Part shown: in pieces, positions 1 to 6,052 of the stretch
How the letters are laid out: each line of letters begins with the position of its first letter
How positions within the stretch are numbered: the stretch's first letter is position 1
NCBI GenBank assembly: GCA_045588185.1
Contig: JAZNDR010000042.1
Span: 1 to 27,491 of the forward strand
DNA: 27,491 nucleotides
Source: Scatosoma sp045588185
GTDB taxonomy: Bacteria > Bacillota > Clostridia > Christensenellales > Borkfalkiaceae
Reading direction: 5' to 3'
Translations under genes and position numbers: made by a program
The notes under the pieces: model-generated
What the model was told of the DNA's origin: nothing
What the model saw: the letters and a program-made list of their open reading frames with translations, nothing else
Databases searched by the model: none

Positions 1-237
1 GCCCATTCTTTCATACCGAACTACGCCGTCTACAAGCGCGAAAAGGGTGTCGTCTTTGCCGATACCAACGTTCGTGCCGGGGTGGATTTTCGTACCTCTC
101 TGACGGACGAGAATGTTACCAGCGAGAACGGGTTGACCGTCGCTGCGCTTCGTGCCAAGGCGTTTCGCCTCGCTGTCTCTGCCGTTGTGAGAAGAACCGG
201 TACCTTTCTTATGAGCGAACAAACGAATAAAAATCAT
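1..237 (-). CDS. rpmA: 50S ribosomal protein L27, partial (C-terminus beyond window)
   Basis: Large-subunit ribosomal protein L27, whose N-terminus reaches towards the peptidyl-transferase centre. The 79 codons visible read through the typical L27 core (AHKKGTGSSHNGRDSEAKRL, then RQRGTKIHPG and GKDDTLFALVDG). The C-terminus is cut off at base 1. The ATG at 235-237 has GGAG at 247-250 with a 9-nt spacer. The start gives a short extension, MIFIRLF, before the AHKKG that is the mature N-terminus in most bacteria. In many Firmicutes a longer extension ending in FF is removed by the protease Prp, and here only a reduced version ending in LF remains. The gene lies 55 bp downstream of rplU in the same direction. 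The usual prp (ysxB) gene between the two is absent. Confidence 0.95.
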   Translation of the reverse strand, partial: MIFIRLFAHKKGTGSSHNGRDSEAKRLGTKRSDGQPVLAGNILVRQRGTKIHPGTNVGIGKDDTLFALVDGVVRYERMG

Positions 238-292
238 TTTTCTTATCTCCTATTCTTCGAAATTTCTCTGCGTTTTAAAAACGCCGTTGCAA

Positions 293-598
293 TTAAAGCT
301 CGATTTTTTCGATCTTTACTGCGGTGAAGGGCTGTCTGTGGCCCTGCTTCTTACGCTCGTTCTTCTTGGCTTTATACTTGAAAACGATAATTTTCTTCGC
401 CTTGTCCTGCTTAACGACCGTAGCGGTAACCTTTGCCGACGCAACTTCCGCGCCCGCTTTGATACCGTTCTCGTCGGAAACCATAAGCACTTTAAAGGAA
501 ACTGCGTCGCCTTCGTTTGCCGCGAGTTTTTCTACGCGTACAACGTCGCCTTCCGCAACCTTATACTGCTTGTTTCCGTTATCGATGATAGCGTACAT
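293..598 (-). CDS. rplU: 50S ribosomal protein L21
   Basis: Large-subunit ribosomal protein L21, which binds 23S rRNA. The product is 101 residues, the normal length, starting MYAIIDNGNKQYKV and containing the family pattern of EGDVVRVEKL followed by a basic C-terminal half (KAKKNERKKQGHRQ). The frame is open further upstream, but the start at 598 is chosen because it matches the L21 N-terminus and has an AGGAGG-type ribosome binding site at about 609-614. It precedes rpmA, the standard L21-L27 operon, here without prp between them. Confidence 0.97.
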   Translation of the reverse strand: MYAIIDNGNKQYKVAEGDVVRVEKLAANEGDAVSFKVLMVSDENGIKAGAEVASAKVTATVVKQDKAKKIIVFKYKAKKNERKKQGHRQPFTAVKIEKIEL

Positions 599-679
599 AA
601 AGTTTTTACCTCCTCTTTCCAGTCTCGAAGAATACCCAAGGCGCGCTATTTTCAAGGAAAAATCCCTATTTTTTAGCGA

Positions 680-710
680 CTTAAAAAAGCCCGTTTCTAT
701 CGGCTCGGGT
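680..710 (-). promoter_or_regulatory. Short hairpin plus U-run at the start of the rplU transcript
   Basis: Reading on the minus strand, right after the rplU promoter there is a CCCG...CGGG stem with a 12-base loop, followed by CTTTTTT. It sits at the expected 5' end of the mRNA, about 80 nt before the rplU ribosome binding site. L21 leaders that control this operon are known in Firmicutes, and this could be one. I could not match it to that family by eye, and the stem is only 4-5 bp. Confidence 0.35.
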
Positions 711-713
711 ACT

Positions 714-743
714 ACTATACCATATTTTAATAGTAGCCGTCAA
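714..743 (-). promoter_or_regulatory. Promoter of rplU-rpmA
   Basis: Minus-strand TTGACG (738-743), 18-nt spacer, TATAGT (714-719), a good housekeeping sigma promoter. It stands back to back with the promoter of the gene at 824, leaving only 6 bp between the -35 boxes. Confidence 0.7.
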
Positions 744-749
744 GCATTT

Positions 750-779
750 TTGCGTACTTTTTTCATTTTTTTGTATATA
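750..779 (+). promoter_or_regulatory. Possible promoter of the gene at 824
   Basis: TTGCGT (750-755), 18-nt spacer, TATATA (774-779). It is a moderate match to a housekeeping promoter, in the right place about 45 nt before the start codon. Confidence 0.45.
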
Positions 780-823
780 CGGCGAAGAAAAAAGCCACGC
801 TAAAAGAAAAAGGAGAAATAAAA

Positions 824-1264
824 ATGGAAAGAAATAAAAAAGCAGAAGAAGTCTTGGCGGAAATTTACAGAAACGCCCAGCTTGCCATTCAATCTATCGT
901 TGATATCACCCCCCAAGTGGACGACGAGGAAGTAAAAGCCGAGCTTGCGGCACAGCACGAGGCGTACGAAGGATTTTCCGCGCGCGCGGCGATGATTGCA
1001 AAGGACAGAAACATTGAATTAAAAGAACCGAACCCGTTTAAAAAAGCAATGATGTGGGGTTCTATCAAGATGAGCTCGATGTCGGACAATTCCCGTTCGC
1101 ATATAGCGGATATGATGGTGCAAGGCACGGTAATGGGAATCACGGCGTTGCGTACCTCGGCGGGGGATATTGAGCCGGACGGAGCGGACGAGATATACAC
1201 CTTACTTGACGAAATGATAAAAGCGGAAGAACAATTTGAAAAGAAGTGGAAAGAATACCTTTAA
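824..1264 (+). CDS. Hypothetical helical protein (146 aa)
   Basis: I do not recognise this protein. It is 146 residues with a strong ribosome binding site (AAAGGAG, 5-7 nt before the ATG). It has no signal peptide or membrane segment and is predicted almost entirely helical: heptad-like charged stretches at 1-60, a conserved-looking middle (PNPFKKAMMWGSIKMSSM, then HIADMMVQGTVMGITAL at about 92-108) and a charged C-terminal helix. This pattern resembles small four-helix-bundle, ferritin-like proteins, but there is no clear metal-binding ExxH pair, so no function is assigned. It is a single-gene unit with its own promoter and a terminator shared with the convergent toxin gene. Confidence 0.75.
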   Translation: MERNKKAEEVLAEIYRNAQLAIQSIVDITPQVDDEEVKAELAAQHEAYEGFSARAAMIAKDRNIELKEPNPFKKAMMWGSIKMSSMSDNSRSHIADMMVQGTVMGITALRTSAGDIEPDGADEIYTLLDEMIKAEEQFEKKWKEYL

Positions 1265-1270
1265 TAAACA

Positions 1271-1299
1271 AGGAAGCGGAGCTTTTGCCCCGCTTCTTT
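1271..1299. terminator. Bidirectional terminator between 824 gene and toxin gene
   Basis: GGAAGCGG (1272-1279) pairs with CCGCTTC (1290-1296) across a 10-base loop. It is followed by TTTG on the plus strand and by CCTTGTTTATT on the minus strand. The U-runs are weak, but the position between two convergent genes supports the role. Confidence 0.6.
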
Positions 1300-1304
1300 G
1301 TCGG

Positions 1305-1622
1305 TTATAGCATATTTTGATAATTGGACGAGCCGTATAAAATGCGCAATATGTAAACGCTTTCTTCCGCTTCGTTTACCGTGTAAAAAATCATGTAATT
1401 TTCCACACGCACCCAACGAACGGCAACGCTTGTGCCCTCTTCATTACCCACAAGCGTACCCGAAAAAGGAAAAGCTTTTAAGTTTTCAATAGTCTTTCTG
1501 ATTTTAGAAAGTAAGTTTTGTGCCGCCTGAGGTGCGCAAAGAGTGTTTGTGATATATTCTGCGGTTTCGTCAAGGTCGAAATGAACGGCAGGGGCGTATT
1601 CTATATTAAATATCTTTTCCAT
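1305..1622 (-). CDS. RelE/ParE-family toxin
   Basis: Toxin half of a type II toxin-antitoxin pair. The family comprises small proteins that either cleave mRNA on the ribosome (RelE) or poison gyrase (ParE). The 105 residues show the family layout: N-terminal strand plus amphipathic helix (FDLDETAEYITNTL), a second helix with hydrophobic heptads (AAQNLLSKIRKTIENLKAFP), and a C-terminal sheet with RWVRVENYMIFYTVNE and VYILRILYGSSNYQNML. The last part matches the YRV.YxV...V.I..I.H pattern of the superfamily. The start overlaps the end of the upstream antitoxin gene by 17 nt, as is usual for such pairs. Whether it cuts mRNA or targets gyrase cannot be told from sequence. Confidence 0.9.
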   Translation of the reverse strand: MEKIFNIEYAPAVHFDLDETAEYITNTLCAPQAAQNLLSKIRKTIENLKAFPFSGTLVGNEEGTSVAVRWVRVENYMIFYTVNEAEESVYILRILYGSSNYQNML

Positions 1623-1896
1623 ATTTCGCCCTCATTTGTTCCCAAAAATCTTCGTGTGAAAGGGTGGGTGCGCCGTTTTCCAGCTCGGTTACCGCTTCTT
1701 GCAATTTCGTGTGAAGCTCCTCTTTCGAAGAAAATACCCAACGGGGCTTTTTGAGTGCAAAGGGGATTCCGCCGTAGTTAATCGCTTGCCGTAAAAATAA
1801 ATTTAACGCCGTGGACATATCCAATCCAAGCTCCTCAAAAATAGCAGTCGCTTGATTTTTAACGTTTTCATCTACTCTAAAATTGATTGTAGTCAT
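1606..1896 (-). CDS. relB: RelB/DinJ-family antitoxin
   Basis: Antitoxin of the pair, 96 residues. It starts MTTINFRVDENVKNQATAIF, the ribbon-helix-helix DNA-binding module of RelB/DinJ proteins, followed by EELGLDMSTALNLFLRQAI, which is highly characteristic of the family. The C-terminal part (about 50-96) would wrap the toxin. The frame is open upstream, but the ATG at 1896 is chosen because the protein match begins there and AGGAG lies just before it. The gene precedes and overlaps the toxin gene. The likely operator just upstream indicates autoregulation. Confidence 0.93.
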   Translation of the reverse strand: MTTINFRVDENVKNQATAIFEELGLDMSTALNLFLRQAINYGGIPFALKKPRWVFSSKEELHTKLQEAVTELENGAPTLSHEDFWEQMRAKYGKDI

Positions 1897-1910
1897 AATA
1901 GTACGCTCCT

Positions 1911-1959
1911 TGTATACATATAGTATATACATTATACACACAAAAAGTGATTTTGTCAA
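1911..1959 (-). promoter_or_regulatory. Promoter and operator of the relB toxin-antitoxin operon
   Basis: On the minus strand TTGACA (1954-1959), a 17-nt spacer and TATAAT (1931-1936) form a near-consensus promoter. Immediately downstream, 1911-1930 is a near-palindrome of GTATA/TATAC steps, the position expected for the RelB operator. Repression by the complex and release on antitoxin loss is inferred from the family. Confidence 0.8.
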
Positions 1960-1977
1960 TAGGATTTTAAAAAATAA

Positions 1978-2154
1978 ATGCAAAACAAAGAGGACAGAAA
2001 AAATATTCTGCCCTCTTTGCGTGTAAATATGTTGCTATGATACGGTTTTTATAATAACGATAAAAAATCCAACAAAAACATATACAATAAAGGAAACAGA
2101 GAAACTTCTCCGTTCCCCTTATTGAAGTGACAACCAGCGATATGGTATAACCAT
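1978..2154 (-). ncRNA. Candidate structured small RNA (about 175 nt), divergent from the XRE gene
   Basis: A minus-strand promoter (TTGACT-17-TATAAT) would start a transcript at about 2153. The transcript begins with a perfect 7-bp hairpin (ATATGGT/ACCATAT, 2140-2156), then a GGAACGGAGAA/TTCTCTGTTTCC-type hairpin (2092-2116). A third fold joins TGTTG to CAACA around an A/T-rich stem (about 2031-2076). It ends in a strong terminator stem, AAAGAGG.CAGAA/TTCTG.CCTCTTT (1987-2018), followed by a U-rich tail. No credible protein fits: a 73-codon reading frame here uses the -35 box as its start codon. The first ATG (2154) would be leaderless and gives only MVIPYRWLSLQ. No known RNA family was recognised. 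Confidence 0.45.
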
Positions 2155-2159
2155 ATATG

Positions 2160-2213
2160 ATTATACTATACAAAAATGTATAAGTCAAGCATATTTATAC
2201 ATTTTTGTATAAA
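2160..2213. promoter_or_regulatory. Divergent promoters with paired inverted operators for the XRE repressor
   Basis: Two 16-bp sites, TATACAAAAATGTATA (2167-2182) and TATACATTTTTGTATA (2196-2211), are exact reverse complements of each other and each is itself nearly palindromic. The first fills the 17-nt spacer of the leftward promoter TTGACT (2183-2188)/TATAAT (2160-2165). The second overlaps the probable rightward -10 TATAAA (2208-2213) of the XRE gene. Binding of the XRE protein here would shut both promoters. That assignment is inferred from position. Confidence 0.7.
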
Positions 2214-2233
2214 ATTAAATAAGGAGGGATAAG

Positions 2234-2434
2234 ATGTTGGATTACGGGGAAGCTTTAAAATATCAAAGAGAAATAAATAATTTGTCGCAATCACAATTAA
2301 GCAAACAAACAGGTATTAAGCAAGAGAATATTAGTAGATGGGAAAAAGGCGCAGTTTTGCCAAATATAGATTTTTGTGTTCAGTTAGCCGATTTTTACGG
2401 TATTACATTAGACGAGCTTATAGGGCGTAAATAA
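2234..2434 (+). CDS. Small XRE-family helix-turn-helix regulator (66 aa)
   Basis: A DNA-binding protein consisting of one Cro/C1-type helix-turn-helix domain. EALKYQREINNLSQSQLSKQ gives helices 1-2, TGIKQENISRWEKGAVLPNI the recognition helix and the classic W-E-K-G turn, and the C-terminus is LADFYGITLDELIGRK. There is no effector or dimerisation domain, so it most resembles a phage-like or plasmid-like repressor. AAGGAGG lies 6 nt before the ATG. Its own promoter and the divergent leftward promoter both contain the same inverted 16-bp site, which argues for autoregulation and control of the divergent RNA. It is followed by a strong terminator. Confidence 0.9.
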   Translation: MLDYGEALKYQREINNLSQSQLSKQTGIKQENISRWEKGAVLPNIDFCVQLADFYGITLDELIGRK

Positions 2435-2442
2435 TAAGATAA

Positions 2443-2470
2443 GGATAGACGGGGAAGTCTATCCTTTTTT
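2443..2470 (+). terminator. Terminator of the XRE gene
   Basis: Perfect 8-bp stem GGATAGAC/GTCTATCC (2443-2450 and 2457-2464) with loop GGGGAA, followed by six T. Repeat element A begins at the very next base. Confidence 0.9.
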
Positions 2471-2636
2471 GTTGTTCGCCATAGCGATTGACCGCTTGCG
2501 CGGTAGAGGGCGCAAAACTTCGTTTTGCTTTATAAAAGGCTGTAACGCCCTGCGGGCGCGACTGCCGTCGGGGCGCAAAGGCTCCGCCTCTGCACTCCGC
2601 AAGGGACAATGCCCCTTGACCCCTTGTTGGGGCGGG
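2471..2636 (-). repeat. Hairpin-modular repeat, copy A
   Basis: Read on the minus strand, this starts 2-3 nt after the rqcH stop codon and runs to GGCGAACAAC at 2471-2480. Its core, AGAGGCGGAGCC through CGACGGCAGTCGCGC, is nearly identical to copy B (5850-6009) and related to copy D (18874-19130). With D it shares a further module around AAGGGGCATTGTCCCTTGCG. It lacks the CAAGAAACTTAGTTTCTTG end carried by the other copies. Three small hairpins (GCCCGCAGGGC, GCAAAACGAAGTTTTGC, CCGCGCAAGCGG) sit where the other copies have different but still paired sequences. Confidence 0.85.
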
Positions 2637-2638
2637 CG

Positions 2639-3088
2639 TTATCGCTTTTGCGGTTTTACAAGCAGGGTTTTGTAGTCGGTGTAGACGACAAAACCTGCTT
2701 TGCTTTTGCTTGGCTTTTTCACAAACTTCCGCTTGCAGTAATCGACGGGTATCTTGTCCGACTCCCGTCCGTCCGAGTAATATGCGCAAAGTTCCGCGGC
2801 GTATATAAGCGTTTCGTCGCGTACCTGCCCCCCTCGTGCGGCAATTATTACGTGCGAAGAATGGTATTTTTGCGTGTGTAACCAAATATCGTCGGGGGAC
2901 GCAAATCGTAATAATCGGTCGTTTTGGATATTGTTTCGACCTACGAAAATTTTATATCCGCCGTGCTCGTATTCACGGAAAGGAATAGGCGGTTCTTGCT
3001 TCGGTTTTTTGCCCGCCCGCGCTTTCGGCGCGCGCAATAGTCCCGCTTCCGTCAGCTCCGTTTCGATTTCTTTAAGGTCGGCGTCCGT
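2639..3088 (-). pseudogene. Detached C-terminal (NFACT-R) part of rqcH
   Basis: This continues the reading frame of the gene at 3089-4315 directly beyond its TAA, with no frameshift. Codons after the stop read TDADLKEIETELTEAGLL, the usual end of the coiled-coil region. The NFACT-R RNA-binding domain follows: GGYKIFVGRNNIQNDRLL, DDIWLHTQKYHSSHVII, AAELCAYYSDGRESDKIPVD and KPSKSKAGFVVYTDYKTLLV. The domain is complete and ends normally. The only possible later start is a TTG at 3037 with no convincing ribosome binding site, so independent translation looks doubtful. Repeat A begins just past its stop, and a copy of the GCGTACCTGCCCCC motif lies within it (2819-2833). Confidence 0.8.
2812..2839 (+). 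repeat. GCRTACCTGCCCCC motif, copy 1 (within rqcH fragment)
   Basis: The stretch TTTCGTCGCGTACCTGCCCC and its next base are identical to copy 2 at 8108. It is followed by CCTCGT, as in copy 3. On the coding strand it encodes GGQVRDE of the NFACT-R domain. Confidence 0.7.
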
Positions 3089-4315
3089 TTACGCAAGCGC
3101 AATCGCTGAAAAAATACTCTCCGCATACGAGATTTCCGCTTCCTCCGCTTCTTTCATCGGCGTTAGAATTTCCCGCGCGCGCTTTTGTTTATTGTATTGC
3201 TTGAAATATTTTTGCGCGTTCTTTGCAGGGCTTAAAAGAGGGTCGAGCGCAATTTTTATTTTCCCGCCGTTTTCGTCGTACCAGTTATCGAGTTCTACGC
3301 ATTTAATTCCCTTTTCTATCGCGTATAAATTCGCCGTCAGCAGTTCGCCCTTGATACGGTTTTCTTCCGCTTTTTCCGACTCTTTCAGCCGTTCTAACGC
3401 GTCCTGCAAACGCTTGGCGGCTTTCTTTTTTAGCGTACGCACCGCGCCCTCTAACCTGCGTTTTTTATCCGCAAAGCCTTTCTTGCTTTCGCGGGAAAAA
3501 TAGAACTCGTCCTCCGCTTTGCAAAGGGACGGCATTTTTTCTCCGCCCTCTACTTGAAAGGCGAAAAAGTCCGTCGGTATGCCCTGCTCCGTTTTTAAAT
3601 GCGGGTCGCAAGGCTCGTTTTCAAAAAACGCGGGCAGGAACTCCCAAAGCGGTTTATCCGCGCGCTTTACGATTTCCCGTGCGGTGGGCAAAGCCAACCC
3701 CGCAACGCTTTCGAACAGCCATTTGGCAAGCGATTCGTTATCCCAACCCTCGGGGCGCATCAAGGCAAAATTCTCAAACGCCGCGCGTATGCCGATACCG
3801 TTTAGCGGCGATAATTTATCCTGCGGCGCGGGGTATTCGTACTTCGCTCCCGCAAACAATACGCGGTGGTTTTCGTCCATTAAAGCGGTCGTTTTCAACG
3901 CGCCTAAAATGATGCCCTTTTCCACCAACACGATATTCGAATATTTCCCCATTAGCTCGCAAATCAAAACGCGGTCGCACTCCGAAAAATCGGTGGTGCA
4001 GTGCAGAGTGATTTCCACAATCCGTTCCTCGCCGTGCTGACGGATAGATAAAATTTCCGCGTTTTGCAGGTGTTTGCGGAGCAGCATGCAAAAATTCGGA
4101 GCGACGGGCGCGGGCTCTTTTTCGGTCGCCGAAAGACAAACGCGCGCGCCCGTCGCGTTTGCGCTTAAAATAAGTTTAACCGTCGATTTTCCGGTGTATA
4201 TAATAAAGGTAAGCTCGTCTTTATCCACTTGGGAAATGCGGTTTATCTTCCCGCCCGTTAAAAGGCGGTTGAGTTCTTCCGTTAAGCGTCGAATGTGAAA
4301 AGCGTCCTGAGGCAT
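3089..4315 (-). CDS. rqcH: RqcH/NFACT family ribosome quality-control protein, truncated by an in-frame stop
   Basis: RqcH binds 60S-like stalled 50S subunits and recruits tRNA-Ala to add C-terminal alanine tails to stalled nascent chains. The N-terminal domain is clear: MPQDAFHIRRLTEELNRLLT, GGKINRISQVDKDELTF, NFCMLLRKHL and the conserved D-R in ECDRVLICELMGKYSNIVL. The middle domain and coiled coil (about 290-390) follow. The protein stops after YAESIFSAIALA at 408 residues, whereas the family is about 560-590. The rest of the gene continues in frame after the TAA. The start at 4315 is chosen over an upstream ATG because it gives the family N-terminus and has AAGGA before it. A single base change (for example GAA to TAA) would explain the break. 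A sequencing error, decay or a functional split are all possible. Confidence 0.85.
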   Translation of the reverse strand: MPQDAFHIRRLTEELNRLLTGGKINRISQVDKDELTFIIYTGKSTVKLILSANATGARVCLSATEKEPAPVAPNFCMLLRKHLQNAEILSIRQHGEERIVEITLHCTTDFSECDRVLICELMGKYSNIVLVEKGIILGALKTTALMDENHRVLFAGAKYEYPAPQDKLSPLNGIGIRAAFENFALMRPEGWDNESLAKWLFESVAGLALPTAREIVKRADKPLWEFLPAFFENEPCDPHLKTEQGIPTDFFAFQVEGGEKMPSLCKAEDEFYFSRESKKGFADKKRRLEGAVRTLKKKAAKRLQDALERLKESEKAEENRIKGELLTANLYAIEKGIKCVELDNWYDENGGKIKIALDPLLSPAKNAQKYFKQYNKQKRAREILTPMKEAEEAEISYAESIFSAIALA

Positions 4316-4397
4316 AATTCGTTCCTTTTTCCTAAAACCGACTGCGGAAACGCCAAAAACGCGCAAAAACCGCAAATACGGCAAAATCTTTTCTTAA

Positions 4398-4426
4398 ATT
4401 ATAGCGTAAATTTCCGAATTTGTAAA
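4398..4426 (-). promoter_or_regulatory. Promoter of rqcH
   Basis: Minus-strand TTTACA (4421-4426), 17-nt spacer, TATAAT (4398-4403), about 80 nt before the rqcH start. Confidence 0.65.
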
Positions 4427-4445
4427 TAAAAACGCTTTATTTTCT

Positions 4446-4502
4446 TTGACAAATGTGATAAAATGTAATGAGCAAACGAGAAAAGTGTAAATTTCCCGTT
4501 TG
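4446..4502 (+). promoter_or_regulatory. tig promoter region and leader hairpin
   Basis: TTGACA at 4446-4451 is a consensus -35 box, but no good -10 lies at the right distance (TAATGA is 14 nt away), so the promoter is uncertain. Downstream, CAAACG.GAAA (4473-4483) pairs with TTTC.CGTTTG (4492-4502), a 10-bp stem with one mismatch in the probable 5' leader of tig. Confidence 0.4.
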
Positions 4503-4551
4503 TAAAATAAAGAAAAAATAAAAAATTCAGCATAGAAGCAGGAGAAAAATT

Positions 4552-5847
4552 ATGAAGTACACTACCAAAGCCGGCGAAAAAAGCACCGTAAAGATCACCT
4601 TCAAGTTTGACGGTGAAGAATGGAAGGACGCGCAAACGAAAGCGTACCTCAAAACCCGCGGCAGATTTGCCGTAAACGGATTCCGTAAAGGTAAAGCACC
4701 CAAGAACGTTATCGAACACGCATACGGTAAAGGCGTTTTCTATGAAGACGCACTCAACCTCCTTTTCTCAGAAAACTACGGAAAAGTGATTGAAAAGAAC
4801 GAAAAGAAATTCACCGTTGTAGGCGAACCCGACGTTTCCGTGGAAGCGCTTTCCGACGAGGGCGTAACGCTCGTGGCTTCCGTACCTGTAAAACCCGAGG
4901 TAAAAATTTCCTCGTATAAGGGTATCAAAATCAAAGAATACGCGTATACTGTTAAGGAAGAAGAAGTACAGGCGGAAATCGACCGCTTGCTTGACAGAAA
5001 CGCTCGCAAAGTGCCCGTTACCGACAGAGCGGCGCAAAACGGCGATATCGTTAATATCGACTTCGTCGGCACGGTTGACGGCGTGAAGTTCGACGGCGGC
5101 GAAGCGGAAGGCTTCGACTTGACGCTCGGCAGCGGTCAGTTTATCCCCGGATTTGAAGACCAAGTCGTAGGTATGAACATCGGCGAGAGTAAGGACGTCA
5201 ACGTTACCTTCCCCGAAAACTATCAGGCGGAAGCGCTCAAAGGTAAGCCCGCCGTATTTGCCGTGAAGCTGAACGGTATTCAGGGCAAAGAATTGCCTGA
5301 ACTCAACGACGAGTTCATCAAGGACGCAACGGGCAGCGAAAGCGTAGAAGCGTACAAAGCAAAGACGGTAGAAAGATTGCAAAAGAACGCGGACAGACGC
5401 GCAAACGACGCAACGGAAAACAGCATTTTGGAAGCAATCGCGGCGAACGCGGAAGTAGAAATTCCCCAAGCAATGATTGAAAGAGAAATAGATTCCCTCG
5501 TACAGAAATTCGAATATCAGCTTATGTATCAGGGCTTGAAGTTGCAGGACTACCTCGACTTCTTGAAGGTTACGGAAGCAGATTTCAGAAAGAACTACGA
5601 AGAACAGGCGAAGAAGAACGTGCTTCATCAGCTCATCATTTCTCAAATCATCAAGGAAGAGAACATCGAAGCGACCGAAGACGAAGTAAACGAAAAGGTT
5701 GCAGAGCAAGCGAAGTCGGTAGAAAAGGAAGTAGAAGAATACAAGAAGGGTATGGATCCCCGTCAGTTCGACTATATTCGCAGCGACATCGTTATTACGA
5801 AGCTGTTTAAGTTCTTGAAAGAGAACAACGAAATGTACGCCGAATAA
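4552..5847 (+). CDS. tig: Trigger factor, ribosome-associated chaperone and prolyl isomerase
   Basis: Trigger factor binds ribosomal protein L23 at the exit tunnel and shelters nascent chains. The 431-residue length is normal. The ribosome-docking signature GFRKGKAP is at 43-50, within the N-terminal domain. The FKBP-type peptidyl-prolyl isomerase domain spans about 158-245 (GDIVNIDFVGTVDGVKFDGG, LGSGQFIPGFEDQVVGM). The helical C-terminal chaperone domain (about 250-431) includes QAMIEREIDSLVQKFEYQL and ends in an acidic, lysine-rich helix. The ribosome binding site GCAGGAG precedes the ATG. It opens the tig-clpP-clpX cluster, a common arrangement linking folding and degradation. Repeat B starts 2 nt after its stop. 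Confidence 0.98.
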   Translation: MKYTTKAGEKSTVKITFKFDGEEWKDAQTKAYLKTRGRFAVNGFRKGKAPKNVIEHAYGKGVFYEDALNLLFSENYGKVIEKNEKKFTVVGEPDVSVEALSDEGVTLVASVPVKPEVKISSYKGIKIKEYAYTVKEEEVQAEIDRLLDRNARKVPVTDRAAQNGDIVNIDFVGTVDGVKFDGGEAEGFDLTLGSGQFIPGFEDQVVGMNIGESKDVNVTFPENYQAEALKGKPAVFAVKLNGIQGKELPELNDEFIKDATGSESVEAYKAKTVERLQKNADRRANDATENSILEAIAANAEVEIPQAMIEREIDSLVQKFEYQLMYQGLKLQDYLDFLKVTEADFRKNYEEQAKKNVLHQLIISQIIKEENIEATEDEVNEKVAEQAKSVEKEVEEYKKGMDPRQFDYIRSDIVITKLFKFLKENNEMYAE

Positions 5848-5849
5848 TT

Positions 5850-6009
5850 AAGGTTAGAAGTCAAGAAACTTAGTTTCTTGCGGAGTGCAGAGGCGGAGCC
5901 TTTGCGCCTCGACGGCAGTCGCGCACCGTTAGGTGCGTTACAGCCTTCTATAAAGCAACCGTAGGTTGCGCCAAATACCGCGTAGCGGTCAATCGCTATG
6001 GCGAACAAC
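5850..6009 (+). repeat. Hairpin-modular repeat, copy B (between tig and clpP)
   Basis: Begins AAGGTTAGAAGTC directly after the tig stop codon, then the 19-bp palindrome CAAGAAACTTAGTTTCTTG (5862-5880). The core GCAGAGGCGGAGCC to CGACGGCAGTCGCGC follows, then hairpins GCACCGTTAGGTGC, GCAACCGTAGGTTGC and ACCGCGTAGCGGT, ending CAATCGCTATGGCGAACAAC. It separates two genes that otherwise look like one operon, leaving 43 bp to the clpP start. Confidence 0.9.
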
Positions 6010-6052
6010 GGCGAAGAAAAAAGCAAATTTAAACAAAAATAAGGAACGAGTA

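Noticed and set aside
1978..2154. Reading the structured RNA as a tracrRNA or guide-type RNA
   Set aside because: No effector nuclease or complementary repeat is present nearby. The multi-hairpin shape alone is not evidence.
1967..2188. A 73-codon minus-strand frame rich in Phe, Tyr and Cys
   Set aside because: Its only start codon is the TTG of a -35 box, upstream of the likely transcription start, and it runs through three hairpins including a terminator.
2418..2885. 155-codon minus-strand frame across repeat A
   Set aside because: It overlaps the rqcH C-terminal frame and the repeat, has no family resemblance, and the rqcH frame clearly encodes an NFACT-R domain.
4768..5709. 313-codon frame antisense to tig
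   Set aside because: It is a shadow of a highly biased coding sequence. The plus-strand frame is a full trigger factor.
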